64,000 nt of DNA, taken from Aquatica leii (Eukaryota; Arthropoda; Insecta; Coleoptera; Lampyridae). Location of the stretch: NCBI GenBank assembly GCA_035610365.1, contig CM069432.1:224896532-224960531 (forward strand), in the 5' to 3' direction. Below are positions 48,490 through 59,715 of this stretch, piece by piece. Position 1 is the stretch's first letter; each line of letters begins with the position of its first letter. The notes under the pieces are model-generated. The model saw nothing but the letters and a program-made list of their open reading frames with translations, was not told the origin of the DNA and made no database searches. The position numbers and the translations under genes were made by a program.

Positions 48490-49128
48490 ATGTACTTAGA
48501 AAAACTTTTTGTAAAGCAGTCTATTTCAAAAATTTGTATTTTTTTAAATAGTTGTAATTTATCATTTAACCGCTGCAAATAATTCGGTATGTGTAACGTT
48601 CGGTTAATACAAGTTGGCTATGATGGTGGAACAAACCAAGTGCTAGAGGAATATACAATTTATTTAAATGTGTTTATTATTATTTATAGAAAGTGTGATA
48701 CATTTGTTAAAAACTACAGTACATAAAAATAAAGCAGTTTTTACAGATCTAAAGTTCTTGAAATTCTCAAAAATGTTTTTTAGAGTTTTTGATTTTGGTT
48801 TCTGTTTTTGCGAATATTGCCTTGCAAATGTATCATTTTTTCTTGAAATAACTTGATCAAAAATAATAAATAGATTTAGATAATTTTTATAATGTTTTAA
48901 ATAGCAGTCGTAAATCACACTACTTGACAGCGCATATAATATGAATTATCAATGTATTACTCTTAATTGAAAAAGTATGTACTTTGTACTAATTGATGTT
49001 ATATTATATTATTGCAATTCTGGGAGAATATTTTGTAGAAATCTGATAATCAGTATAGAAATACATTTAAATGGATTTTAATGACCAAGAGGATAATCGT
49101 ATACAATTTATTGCTAAGAAAACTGTAA
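48490..49128. other. No gene recognised
   Basis: AT-rich; nothing identified before the TTAA at 49,129 that borders the nested piggyBac. Confidence 0.4.
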
Positions 49129-50293
49129 TTAACCCGGCAAATACAACTATCGATAATTAAAAACACATTAAACCTAACACTATAAAGAAAACAGTTGAAA
49201 AAAATATTATAGAACAAAAAAGTTATTGGTCGCTAAACTGAGCACAATTTTCACAGTACATAGCGCATGTTCTAGACATAAAAATTTTTCACAACTTTCA
49301 CAAATGTATTTGGTATTACGATCACGGCCGCAAGGACAAAAATTACATCTGCGCTGTTTATTGGGTGCTTGCTTTTTGGCAGGAGGCTCTTCGGGTTTGC
49401 CTCTAATTCTATTTAAGGCTACTCTTAGTTCGCGAGGTACTTTAAAATTAGACATTCTTACCTTTTAATAATCATTTATCAATTCAAATCCTAATTTTGT
49501 TAAGTAATCTTTTCTTTTAACTATTATACCATTATTATTTTCACGATGAATTATCTGAGAATTGATACTGGCTGTATTCATCAGGGAAAAAAACAAAGTT
49601 CGGGGCCATCGTCGGTTATTCCTAGAAACATTATAAGTTGCTGACAGTTCATCTACTGTGTCAACTCCCCCTTTTGTTAAATTATAAAATGAAATTATTT
49701 CGGGTAGTTTTTTTTAGAATCATTACTGAATCATTGTGATGAAGATTTGACGTAAGCAGAACAACTTTGTTCTTTTTAAGAACGTACAAGACAATAGTAA
49801 AATTGTATTGAAAACTAAAAAGGCTTGAGCAGATTTTTCGATTTCTAGTGTCTAAAAACCTTTTGGGAATTTCTTTTTTATTTTTCCGAATTGTGCCGAC
49901 TGCAGTCAGATGATTTGTACGGAGTTTATCAAATAAGTCGTAGCTAGTGTACCAAGTTATCACACGTAATGTTTCTGTGAGTAACAGCGTATAGACTTAC
50001 TAGTCGTTCTACTATAGCAGTAGGCGTATTATTTACTGCAAAGGGCCCATCCGCTTGTCGACCGACGTAGACTTCCCTATTGACTAAATAATGGGTTCGG
50101 GCGTCTAACAAAGCTTGTACTTTGATGCCGTATTTACTCGGTTTATTGAGCCTGTATTAACAAAATGGGCATCTGCCCCTGAAAGCCTCCAATTTTTCGT
50201 CAACGGTCAAGTATTGGGCGGGTGAATAGGCATTGTTGCAATAGGGATGTTTACAAAAAAAAATATTTATGAAAAAATCTTGCCAAACTATAC

Positions 50294-52140
50294 AAACCAA
50301 TGTTTAATATAAAACCCCCCAAAAAAAAAATCTATACTTCAAATAGTTTTCGAGAAAACTCAACGCAAAGTTCACCGTTTGTTCAAATTCCGCGAACGCC
50401 ATCTGATTGGTGTGACGTCAGTTTCGCTATTAGCAATAGCGCGCCAAGTGAATTCGTGTGTCATTCATGTATGTTGAAGCTTCGTACGGGTTATTTTGTG
50501 TAATAAATTGATTGATAAGGATGGAAAACGGCTATCAGAAAGCCGATTCTCATAATTTACCCACGGTGAATGTTGAAATAGTATCTGATTTTTTATGAAA
50601 TAGTGTTTGTTGAAATCAACCGCAATTAAGCGCCGCAAAAAAGCGGCGGGTTAGTTTGGATTCGTTCCGATGATGATTAAAAAAATAGACTTTGCTTATG
50701 GAATTTCGGACTTTCACCAAACTTCGGACATTCATCGTAACATTTACATGTTGAACATAAATAACGAAAACAATAAACCAAGTCGATAATTACAAATGAA
50801 ACTTTTCTTTTAAGAAACAGATTTTCACAAACGTAAAATTTTAAATTATTGAAGGACCCAATACATTGGCATATATTTTGTAGTTATAAAAAGCCATTCA
50901 TTTTCAAAATTTAATGTCGATTGTCTACTATGAATGTAATACTTAATTATTATTAGTAAATACTCTTTTCTTATGAATTTATGCTAGTATGTGCAATATT
51001 ATATTAGGTCTGCAATGGAAAGCTACGGTGACTCGGCTGTTGGTTACGTCCAGGTTAGAAGAATTAATAACAACTCCATAATCAAACCGCAACTGTCGAT
51101 GAGGAAAATGAAATAATAAAAGAACTTTTGTGTCTTAGTTGTGTAGCAGCTTTAGGATTATGCAAACATGCTATTGCATTTATGACGCGGTTGTATCGTA
51201 GATCTGAAAAACCATCTCCAACAGAGGTTGTTTGTTACTGGAAAAAACCTAGCTTGTCAGATATTGGTTCATGAAAAACTATTCTTAAAGCTGCGAATAT
51301 TGGACGACAGTTGCAGCAGCATTCGATAGTTACGCCAGACTCGACGCACTTTCTTAAAGAAGTTGTGGCTGGAATTAAATGCGAAAACTACGATTGTCCT
51401 ATTAGTATACACTATGGCCAAATTAATGATATAAAAAAACTCTCAGTTTACCAACTCATGATGGAATTTGCTTATTGTGATTGGGATCAAACCGCTGGCT
51501 CATATATACATTTTTGTAAAAGCTCTATACCAGCTGAAATGATCGAGCAGGCTGAAAAACTTACCTCAAAAAAATTTAACAGTTTAGCCATGAGTAGAGG
51601 TAGAAACTTAGAACATGACGTATTATGTGAAGTAGAAAAAATGCTTAAATGTAAAAGAGAAAAGTGCGGTTTTACAATTCTTAAAAATTTCGGTATCATA
51701 GGAGCTTCGCCAGATGGGATTACGAAACATGCTGTAATTGAGGTGAAATGTCCCATTTCTAATAAAACTTTTATGAACTATATATGAATGAAAAAAATGA
51801 AATAAATAAAAAATGTCTTGCACAAATTAATTTGCAGATGCAATCAGAAAATGTATCAAAGGGATATTCATATTTGAACAAAATGTTTCTCTCAAAACCA
51901 ATTTAAACCAATTTTAATGCATTTACAAGCTGCGGCTGTTTCGTACGTGTAGCGAAACTGACGTCACAATCGACTAGTCTCGTGGCAGGTACGTTTCTAG
52001 CCTCGTAAAATTTTCTTCGGTTCATTCGTAATTTTCGCAAGGAAAATATTAATAGAAAAAGAGAAAATAAAGTATTCGTGATTTTGTGACCTTAGATCTA
52101 CCCATTTTTGCTATTTCTGAAAATTTGGAAACTGGCCTAT
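50294..52140 (+). mobile_element. 1.85-kb mobile unit coding SWIM-YqaJ nuclease
   Basis: Flanked by TATAC at 50,289-50,293 and 52,141-52,145. Removing the unit and one TATAC restores the piggyBac frame, which proves that it inserted as a discrete piece. The outermost bases (AAACCAATGTTT left; ATAGGCCAGTTT inverted right) are only loosely similar. A perfect 19-bp inverted repeat, TGTGACGTCAGTTTCGCTA, lies inside at 50,411-50,429 and 51,950-51,968 (117 and 172 bases from the ends) and contains the palindrome TGACGTCA. The unit codes on the plus strand, opposite to piggyBac. There is no poly-A tail, so target-primed retrotransposition is unlikely. I do not recognise a transposase in it. Confidence 0.85.
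50521..51900 (+). pseudogene. SWIM-like zinc finger + YqaJ-type nuclease, broken
   Basis: Likely start at 50,521: MENGYQKADSHNLPTVNVEI then VSDFL, a beginning I associate with multicopy insect proteins of this type. A probable intron follows (acceptor near 51,010), then MESYGDSAVGYVQVRR. Next is a Cys/His cluster, CLSCVAALGLCKHAIAF, close to the SWIM pattern CxC...CxH, and EKPSPTEVVCYWKKPSLSD. The nuclease domain runs 51,311-51,850: MSRGRNLEHDVLCEVEKML, FGIIGASPDGI (Asp), AVIEVKCP (Glu-x-Lys of the PD-(D/E)XK core), then frameshifted MNEKNEINKKCLAQINLQMQ. All core nuclease residues I can check are present. A stop at 51,271 and a frameshift near 51,785 break the chain. YqaJ/lambda-exonuclease-like enzymes degrade one DNA strand; here the role is inferred only. 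Confidence 0.75.
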
Positions 52141-52300
52141 TATACTTCTAATAGGTGCTAATTTATCAATTTCTTGTCGCTGTGCGCGATTTTCTTTGTT
52201 GTCAAATCGCAAACATGTAAGTAGGAATTCAAAACGACCAATCAATAGTTGCTAAATAGCCTGGTAAATATAGTAGTCCCCATACTGCTTTCAATTCCAT

Positions 52301-53337
52301 TGTAATAAAAAATACAACACTGATTGAATGGAAATAAAGAACGTATAATAAAAATAAAAATAATATAACCACGGCAAGCAATCGTAAGCACAGACCCTCA
52401 AGGTGATGGGTTGAATGATAGTAACTACAAAGACGTGAACTCCGTTAATTTATTAACTATACTTAATCAACTATTTACATTAAAGAACAACATTTGAATT
52501 AAACATATTAGAATAAAACAGTATTTAAAATAAAATATTTGGACGCCAATCACATTAAGTGATGAATAAAAAGCGTAAAATCTTACACCTAATAAGTAAT
52601 TAATATTAAATGCAAAAATAGTAAACGGTAAATTTGTTATCGAGTATGTTTCCCGAAAGATTTTAAACAACACAATTTAATTATTTGAAGATAAAATGCA
52701 GTATCTTAATTTTAGTTGACTCACCAGGTTTAATATAACGTTATCGGATATCTTCTATTTTTAGCACATACTTTGTTCTTGTTATAAAATTCTTCAACAG
52801 GAATGTAGATTTCAAAACACACCAGCCAGCATGAATTATCAATGTATAATAAACTTCATTAACGAAAAATCCAGTAATTAATCGACAAAACCAAAATAAA
52901 GGATCCAGAATAAAAATCCAATAAACGAAAAGATCCAATAAAAAGAAAGATCCAAATAAAAACAAAAGATCCAATGAAAAGAAAAAGACCGTCACACCTT
53001 CAATGTAACGGTCTTCAAAATAAACTTCCTTTGTCTAATGATTGCGCAAAATTGCGAAAGCACAATAATTAGATGGAATGAATAAAAATTAAATTACATG
53101 CGTTTTTACGCCATAATCAAGAAAATTTGACTTCCCTGCATCACACACGTGAACTACGCGAGATCGTTCAAACGGAAGTGAACAAAGATGAAGTTTTAGC
53201 TACAACGTGCTACAACTCAGGTAGATTGAAACAACGCGACGTTGCCAAACTGAATAAATTTACGTGCAATATTAGTTGCAAAAATAAATGAATGTAAAAT
53301 TGAATTTTAATGTAATGAATTATAACGGGACGTTACA
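52301..53337 (-). mobile_element. Solo LTR inside piggyBac
   Basis: CCAT stands on both sides (52,297-52,300 and 53,338-53,341). Read on the minus strand it begins TGTAACGTCCCGTTATAATT and ends TTATTACA; the TGTAACG start resembles the solo LTR at 31,126. Removing it with one copy of the duplication restores the transposase codons exactly. 1,037 bp, no genes. A GATCCAATAAAA-like word is repeated five times near 52,900-52,980. Orientation is inferred from the TGTAACG start. Confidence 0.85.
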
Positions 53338-54239
53338 CCATATTACTTGTAGAGTGATAATATAAAGACTCCTGCCAATCGCGTGTTTTTTGTTTAATTC
53401 GTTGATTCGTCCATCTCACCATCGTCCAACATTTCTTCATTGATGAAAATCAGAAAACGCTCAAGAGGAGTTCTTTTGCCCTGGCAAATGCCTTAACTCC
53501 AGGCAATTGCGTTATAATGTTCTCAGCTCGGGTTCTTACATTCTTGTTATAACAGCCTTTTCTCCATTTTATTACATTTTTGCTCTAAAAGTACTTGTTT
53601 GTCCCTTGCATATCTCCATTTTTATTTTTCACGTTATTAACTTCATTTGACGCAGCATTTGCATTTTCCGCTAGGCTGTATTGCTCATCTACAAACTCGG
53701 CACCTTCTTGTTCAATATCTAGATGATCGCTATTCGTGCTAACATGATCTGTATCATTTTCGCCATTTGATTCGATAACATCTTTATCGTCGTTTCGCAC
53801 CTCATCCCACAAAGCCTAGAGGCGACGCATTTCTTTCTTAGTCTTCTATAATTAACCTAATTATTTTAAAAGCTATAACCTATTGCAGAATGATTTATAA
53901 AAATTAACTTTCCTTAAAATTCCAAACGCTGATTTATAAATTCTGGTAGAAATTGTTTTTAACAACGTCTAAATTTTGTAACAAAATTAGACACGTGGTG
54001 TTTGGTACAACTAAGGTAAACTAAACCGTTCGCTAAGTTTACTTGTGACAAACTGCCGTTGAAATGACTTCATAAGTAAAAAGGACCGGCTATCGCTGAA
54101 AGCTACCGAGAAGTATAGCCCCGTAAGCGCGCAATTTTTTTTTAGTTCGCTTGGGGTTTATCACACCTCACATGTCGGGCGCCGGGTTAATAAAGATTAA
54201 AAATTTTATACATAAATGTGTTATTGCATTGCAAACAAT

Positions 54240-54610
54240 GCCGAAAACCTTGAAACAGTTCATAACATTACTAACAAAATGATCACACATTTGATCTACG
54301 TCTTAGATACAAACAATCCCAAGATAATCTTTTTGCTCTTAAAATGTACATAAACATCTGATTTACCTAGCCATTTTGCAAATAAGTATCCAGGCATTAG
54401 AAAGACTCCAACCTCTAGCATATAGTCCAAATTTATCACCATGTAATTTCCATATTTTTAGACAGCTAAACAAGACATTGAATAATTCAAAATTGCAAGA
54501 CTATAATTATGTTGCCGAGAGTAAGAATCAATGGCTACGCGTTAAACCAAAACCATTCTATAAAGTTGGTATTATAAAACTTCTACAACGATCACAAACG
54601 TACATATAAT
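54240..54610 (+). pseudogene. mariner-type transposase C-terminal fragment
   Basis: Reads RLQPLAYSPNLSPCNFHIFR, then QLNKTLNNSKLQDYNYVAES and KPKPFYKVGIIKLLQRSQTY, the C-terminal end of mariner transposases (PYSPDLSPCDFHLF...). The last catalytic Asp (SPDL) is Asn here. Only the last third of the protein is visible, and the 3' TIR was not found. Confidence 0.75.
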
Positions 54611-55772
54611 AGGGTGAATGCGTGAAAAATAGTGTAAAAGTTAATTAGTAATTGCAGTTGAAATATTATAGTCAAATTTTGGCGTGTATGTAGACGCTCT
54701 TTGTACATTATTTATACATACATAAATTAAAAACATATAAATTTGTCACAGCTTTTTCGAAAAATAAAAAATTCTACATCCATAGCTGATGCAAATAATA
54801 AACAGCGCTTACGCTGATATTGATGTTTCGTACCTATTCTTAAAAACGAGACAAAGAGGATAATACCACGCAAATGAATTTACTACCCAAAAGGTGCAAT
54901 ACATTTGATTCGAGATTGTTTTTATCTTAAATCATACAAACTGATAATGTTATATATACTATTTTTAAAACAATATAGTTAGAAATACGTTTATTTAAAA
55001 CTTTAATCAAAGTTTGTTAACATTTTCTTAGGTAAAAGACAACTTTTAAAAGTTACCCTATTCATGTGATCGAATTAAATAAATTTGAATTTTTTATGTT
55101 TACAACAGAATAAATCAAATAAGGAAAAAACCAAGCAGCTAGCGTTTTTTTAAACGGTATCTTTATAGCACTTGACAAAAAGTGTAACCTGGAAAAATAC
55201 AATAACAAAAAAAAACTACAAAACGTTATAACACAAAATGCAATTAAATAGTCCTCGGGTTTAAAAGTGCTCACTCGTAAAAAAACGTTCAATTTTTACA
55301 ACAATACGTTGAACAAATAACTATCTTGTATAAACCAAGTACAGATATATAAATTTAAAATTTGTTGATCATGTTATAAATGTAATTATTAGTTTTAGCT
55401 AAAATGCTGCAATTTTTTATATTGAGTATAATAAATTTTGCAGTTTTGCACTTAGTAATTTAAGCCTAAAAACTGTTGTATTACGCCGCATCAGTTAATT
55501 GCTAATATTGATTTTGTTAATATTGTATCTTTAGTTTTTGCTAACCTTAATTAAAAAAAAAAACTTTAAAAGCTTTTATCTGTCGTTTGAAAAATAGAGA
55601 GAATTTTTGAGCTTAATGTTGAAAACAAAATTATAAAGACTTAAACTAACGTTATAATTTTAATTTTATTTTAAAAAAATGCAATTATTAAAGTTAGAAC
55701 TTAAAATAATTTATATGTATAAATATATCCTGCAAATAAAATGATTAAAAACGTTACACTTTTTACTATTAA
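54611..55772. other. No gene recognised
   Basis: AT-rich. At 55,250-55,300 GGGTTTAAAAGTGCTCACTC then GTAAAAAAACGTTCAATTTT resembles GAGTTTAAAAATGTTCACTT then GGTAAAAAAACCGTCCAATT at 36,580-36,620, so both are probably ends of one repeat family. Confidence 0.45.
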
Positions 55773-55946
55773 GGGCCAATTTTACAAAGCTGGTATAAAT
55801 GTCGGATAAGTAATACTTAGTATAATTTTAAAATACTGGCATATTATTGGTTAGCATAAAACCAACAACCAATAATATAGCAGTATTTTAAAATTAAACT
55901 GAGTATAACTTATCCGACATTTATACCAGCTTTGTAAAATTGGCCC
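55773..55946. mobile_element. MITE with ~80-bp inverted arms
   Basis: Left GGGCCAATTTTACAAAGCTG and GTATAAATGTCGGATAAGTA mirror the right end almost exactly, and the arms meet near 55,860. Total 174 bp, bounded by TTA (55,769-55,771 left, 55,947-55,949 right if the A at 55,772 belongs to the element). A 3-bp TTA duplication and GGGCC-type ends fit PIF/Harbinger MITEs. Few arm mismatches suggest moderate age. It lies upstream of the phosphatase exons, possibly in an intron. Confidence 0.85.
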
Positions 55947-58070
55947 TTAGTACTGTAGGTATATAAACAATACAAACAGTTTTCACACACTGTAGCATCG
56001 TGAAAAACTTAGGTAAATATTAATACATCAATGCAAGCCCGCATAGTTTAACATAAAACAGAACAAAAATTCTTTAAATACAACAGAAATTCAATCAAAT
56101 ATTTCTGATACATAAATATTTTTAAATACTGTTGTTTAAACTCAAATAGTTTAAACTACTAATTCTATTTTAATCTTTAGTAGTAAATGTAACTATTTAC
56201 GTAATTTTTTTAAATAACTAAATTAATTCATTAGGATGAAATTGAGAATAGTTTAGTTATGAATTTAAAAAAAAAACATGTTTACCGCATAAAATTTCAT
56301 TATTTGAAACAAGCAAAAATGATTCTCTGTACAAAGAAGTTTTCATACAAAGCGTTTAAATTAAAAGGATAAAAAACTTGTGTCCTACACAATATATTTA
56401 AATTGGTTGTTGTTCCTAACAAAAAAAACACCAATTAACTTTTGCTCTTTTGGTTTATTTAAACGCGATTTATTAAAAACAATTTAAACATATTTGAAAG
56501 CATTTAATTCTTTAAATCAAATAATAGAAGAACAGGATGCCGCAACACAATTTTAGTAATTTAAAATAGTTTTTTGGCAATTAGGTATTGTACAATTAAT
56601 TTTTTATAATAACATACAAAAAGTTATATAATAAACATGTAAGTACGTGTTTCTTTACTAATTAAATTAAAGGATTACAAATAACAATTTCTTCTAATTC
56701 TTTTTATAAAAGTTTGTGTTTACTATTTTATTATTTAGTTTAAAATGTTTGTGGTTATTAAGAATAATTATTATTATATTTGACTTTTCTTCTAATTTAC
56801 GTATTAACTGTAATTTTTTGTTTTTAAATTTGGCGTTTTGTTATAACAATAATGTACAATCAATTGATTGCTTTTATAAATTTTACACTTTAGGTTAACA
56901 ACTACAAAATTAACGTAATAATAAAATTGTGTTCTAAAAAAATCAATATTGTTTGTTGATTCTGCAAACGTTAAATTATTTAAACAGCACTGTGTTTATA
57001 TATCACTGTTTGACATGTTTTTGTCATTGGTAATATAAAACCTAAAATTATCTAATTGTTCAAAAACTACATGTAATGCTTACTTAAAGTCAAAAATTGT
57101 TTATTTTATTTTTTATTAATACCTTAGATAATACTTTAGTAAGCATAAAATAAACCTAATTAATAACAATTGCAAACCAAATTAATTAGTAAATTAGTAA
57201 AAATAAATAAATAAAACTATTAATTAGGTTTTTTAAAACCTACTGTATACAACTCGCCTGTAATATCAATTTATGAATTCTGAAACTATTTAAGTATGTT
57301 ACATGTAGTTTACCGTTTGTAAAATGCAAGTAATCAAATCAATACCTGAATAGGACAAGTCGTCAGTTTTTGAAACAGCTTACGCAGTCATTATGAGAAT
57401 GTCAAGATAGTGAAACAAATACTGTGTAACCGAGGGATTAATTTTCAGCAAATCTGTTATATTAATCCTTTCGGTATTATAGTGCAAAGATAATTTCAAG
57501 CGTTGCGTGTTTTGAAATGCTAAAGCTAGTTTGCAGAAATATTTTATATTTTAGTTGTATTAACTTTTTTACATTGAAAATTAAAAAAAAATATTTGCAT
57601 AATTATTAATTGAAATTTACTTAAAGATCTTTTCAAAAACATATATATTATTACTTTTATTATAAATTTAAAAACTCATCTTAACAACAACATGCAGAAT
57701 AATTATATCAAAAGTAATATTTATTTCCAATTAATTGTTTGGTTTTGCGAATAAATATTTATTGAATTATTAGTAAAATTTTGAATAAATAATATTTTTA
57801 GTAGCACAAATTGCATAAAAAACGTTTACCCCTCTAGAAACCGTCGTTAAAAAGATTTTTGATTATTTATTTAGATGTGGTAAATAAACGTATACTATAA
57901 TATGTATTTTTAAAATACTAATTATTAAAAATATATCAAAAAATTGTTTAAAACAATCATGAAAAACAACAAACTAATAAAAACTTTTTATAAATAAAAT
58001 AAATAGTTGTTTTTTAATTTTTTAAGCATTAGTAATTTAAATAATTAAAATTTTGAATTTTTTTTTTCAG
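55947..58070. other. AT-rich stretch, probably intron of the phosphatase gene
   Basis: No exon recognised. It ends in a long pyrimidine run and TTTTCAG, a strong splice acceptor for the exon at 58,071, so at least its right part should be intronic. Confidence 0.5.
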
Positions 58071-58237
58071 AATGGCTTGCCGTCTCCAGAAAATCCATAT
58101 GTTTTTAACGGTGACTTTGTAGATCGAGGAAAGAAAGGTTTAGAAGTACTACTCCTTCTGTTATCTTGTATGTTAGTCTTTCCTGGAGGTGTTTTTCTTA
58201 ATAGAGGAAATCATGAAGATCACATAATGAATACAAG
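58071..58237 (+). CDS. rdgC: PPEF/rdgC-type protein phosphatase, internal exon
   Basis: The exon reads [20 protein letters not shown] then [15 protein letters not shown] and [22 protein letters not shown] and RGNHED are two metal-binding signatures of PPP-family serine/threonine phosphatases, and the flanking residues ([19 protein letters not shown]) are those of the EF-hand phosphatases PPEF/rdgC rather than PP1, PP2A, PP2B or PP5. In flies rdgC dephosphorylates rhodopsin in photoreceptors under calcium/calmodulin control. The acceptor is TTTTTTTTCAG; the donor is AAG|GTATTT at 58,238, phase 2. 167 bases, no damage. The upstream exon with the GDLHGQ motif was not found in the window. Orthology to rdgC is inferred from residues only. 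Confidence 0.88.
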
Positions 58238-58285
58238 GTATTTTTTAGCATTACGTAGTTAAATATTTATTTTAATTTATTATAG

Positions 58286-58322
58286 ATATGGATTTGTCAG
58301 AGAAGTTCAATCCAAGTATAGG
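58286..58322 (+). CDS. rdgC: PPEF/rdgC-type phosphatase, 37-base exon
   Basis: After a 48-base intron ending in TTATAG, the frame continues (split Arg codon AG|A) as YGFVREVQSKYR, then donor GTAAGT at 58,323. This matches the segment directly after RGNHED in the family (YGF.RE...KY). The small size of exon and intron explains why no long frame shows here. The next exon is not recognised in the remaining 5.7 kb, which is filled by retroelements, so the following intron is long or the gene is broken there. Confidence 0.85.
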
Positions 58323-59259
58323 GTAAGTAAAAAAATTTACTTTTTAATTAATTCTGTTATATAAAACAATATAAACCAATTCTTTCCTTAAAACAAATCA
58401 TCAATGATAATAAACTAAGTTTAGATAAAAACTCTAAATGTAACAATACGTGTATGTGATTTTGTACAAACACTAAGACAGTTGTTTTTAGTTTATTAAA
58501 TTTATAAGTCTAAATTAATTTTTGAAATAGTTGCTTTTAACTTGTACATAATTAAATAAATAAAAACATTTACGTGCATTTACAAAACTAACAAAAATTG
58601 TTAAAGTTGAAAATTATTCTTCAAAATCTAGCAATAGTTATTAAATATATTAACGTTAAGCTACTTTAACATTTAATTGTAAATTTGCATAAAAAACATG
58701 TTTTTTGTGATATTAAGATTTTGCATATTTGATTGACATCATTTACATTGCCAACTTAAACGATTTTATTTTGCTTAATCGGAATTGCAAAATTAAATTT
58801 AATATAAAATTGTATTACCTAAATTTGTTGGAAATTTATTAAAAAATGTAAATTAAATAAAATTATGATATAAAAACTAAATGAAAAATTATACATAGGC
58901 ATATACATTTAATTCTTACCAACAGTACAAGATAGCAGTTAATATTACCATTAATTATATACGTTTATAGATAACCGGTCGCATAGGAGTATTGAGTGCT
59001 CAATTTCAATGCCTCAATTTTTTCCAGATTAATAATTTTAAAATAATTAACAAGATATATGCGTTTATATAGCTTTAGAATCACTTTCTATTCAATTCTT
59101 TATTAAAACAGGATTGCCATAGTTACTCCAGTATTGTTAAAGAGAAACGCAATAGTTATATATTATGTTTATATATAATTTTTTGTGCATCTTGTGCTTC
59201 TATATTCAGCTAAATTAAAACATAATAAGAACTTTTGCTACAATGCAGGTATAACTAAT
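58323..59259. other. AT-rich, presumably intron
   Basis: Starts with the GTAAGT donor. No exon recognised. About 59,050-59,147 resembles 63,022-63,112 in the same orientation (TATATAGCTT, ATTAAGACATGATTGCAA-like, CCAGTA-TGTTAAAGAAAAAC), so diverged direct repeats bracket the retroelement block between them. Confidence 0.45.
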
Positions 59260-59309
59260 TGTATACTATGATAAGAATGTCTTCCGGGTTTGGACCGTGT
59301 CACTGTTGT

Positions 59310-59366
59310 TGTAACCGAAGTTGCCAACGTTTCGCCCACTTTCGAAAGGAGCTTCATCAGGGCGTG
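59310..59366 (-). ncRNA. Hammerhead-like core of the PLE 3' region
   Basis: Minus strand: CTGATGA (59,354-59,360), AGCTCC...GTGGGC as stem II, GAAA (59,330-59,333), then CGTTGGCAAC, which can form a three-base stem GTT/AAC with a tiny loop, like the very short stem III described for PLE hammerheads. Flanking GCC and GGT can give a short stem I. Both core boxes are intact, unlike the 7.5-kb copy. Confidence 0.5.
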
Positions 59367-59715
59367 AAATAAATCGCAAAACTCAAACAAGCAACTAAAA
59401 TCTAACTAAGAACTTCTCAAAAGTTAGGTTATCAACTTGCGAAACAAGCTATAATCTAAACTCTGAAAAGGTAAGAAAGAAAAGGATAACTTGAAAAAGC
59501 AAACGAAAATCTAACAAAGTGACTTAAGAAGAAATAGTCTCCGTATATAAAAGAAAAAGATCGTCATGGACGGTTAAGCTCGACTCTGATTGGTTTACGG
59601 TTGCTAAAGAGCGTGTTTTCGATAAATGACTAATGGCCGGGAACCAAAGAGGGCATAGCTCGAAACCATTATCGCGATTGAAGTTATTAAGGTGTTTGAT
59701 GATTTCTATGCTCTC

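Larger units (their letters stand above)
49207..53830 (-). pseudogene. piggyBac transposase in three pieces
   Basis: Piece 1 (53,830-53,342): start MRRL, acidic stretch DEQYSLAENANAASNEVNN, then KNVIKWRKGCYNKNVRTRAE, NIITQLPGVKAFARAKELLL and FLIFINEEMLDDGEMDESTN. Piece 2 (52,296-52,141): MELKAVWGLLYLPGYL, then RFEFLLTCLRFDNKENRAQR, KLAPIRSI. Piece 3 (50,293-49,207): VWQDFFINI, NNAYSPAQYLTVDEKLEAFR (first Asp), NKPSKYGIKVQALLDARTHY, DN-WYTSYDLFDKLRTNHL (second Asp, frameshift beside it), AVGTIRKNKKEIPKRFLDTR, YNLTKGGVDTVDELSATYNV (third Asp), NRRWPRTLFFSLMNTASINS and the zinc tail CNFCPCGRDRNTKYICESCE. All three Asp survive. Excising both inserts joins pieces 1-2 (SNM-ELK) and 2-3 (RSI-VWQ) in frame. 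Stops elsewhere show independent decay. Confidence 0.9.
49133..54186 (-). mobile_element. piggyBac element with two nested insertions
   Basis: TTAA stands at 49,129-49,132 and 54,187-54,190. Inside, both ends begin CCCGGC (left CCCGGCAAATACAAC; right, inverted, CCCGGCGCCCGACATGTG), as expected for piggyBac, although the terminal identity is short. The span is 5,054 bp, of which 1,852 bp is the SWIM/YqaJ unit plus one duplication and 1,041 bp a solo LTR plus one duplication. That leaves about 2.2 kb of piggyBac, a normal length for the family. Confidence 0.85.

Noticed and set aside
52741..52995. 84-codon minus-strand frame rich in Phe/Leu, like a membrane protein
   Set aside because: It lies wholly inside the solo LTR defined by CCAT duplications and arises from the repeated GATCCAATAAA words.
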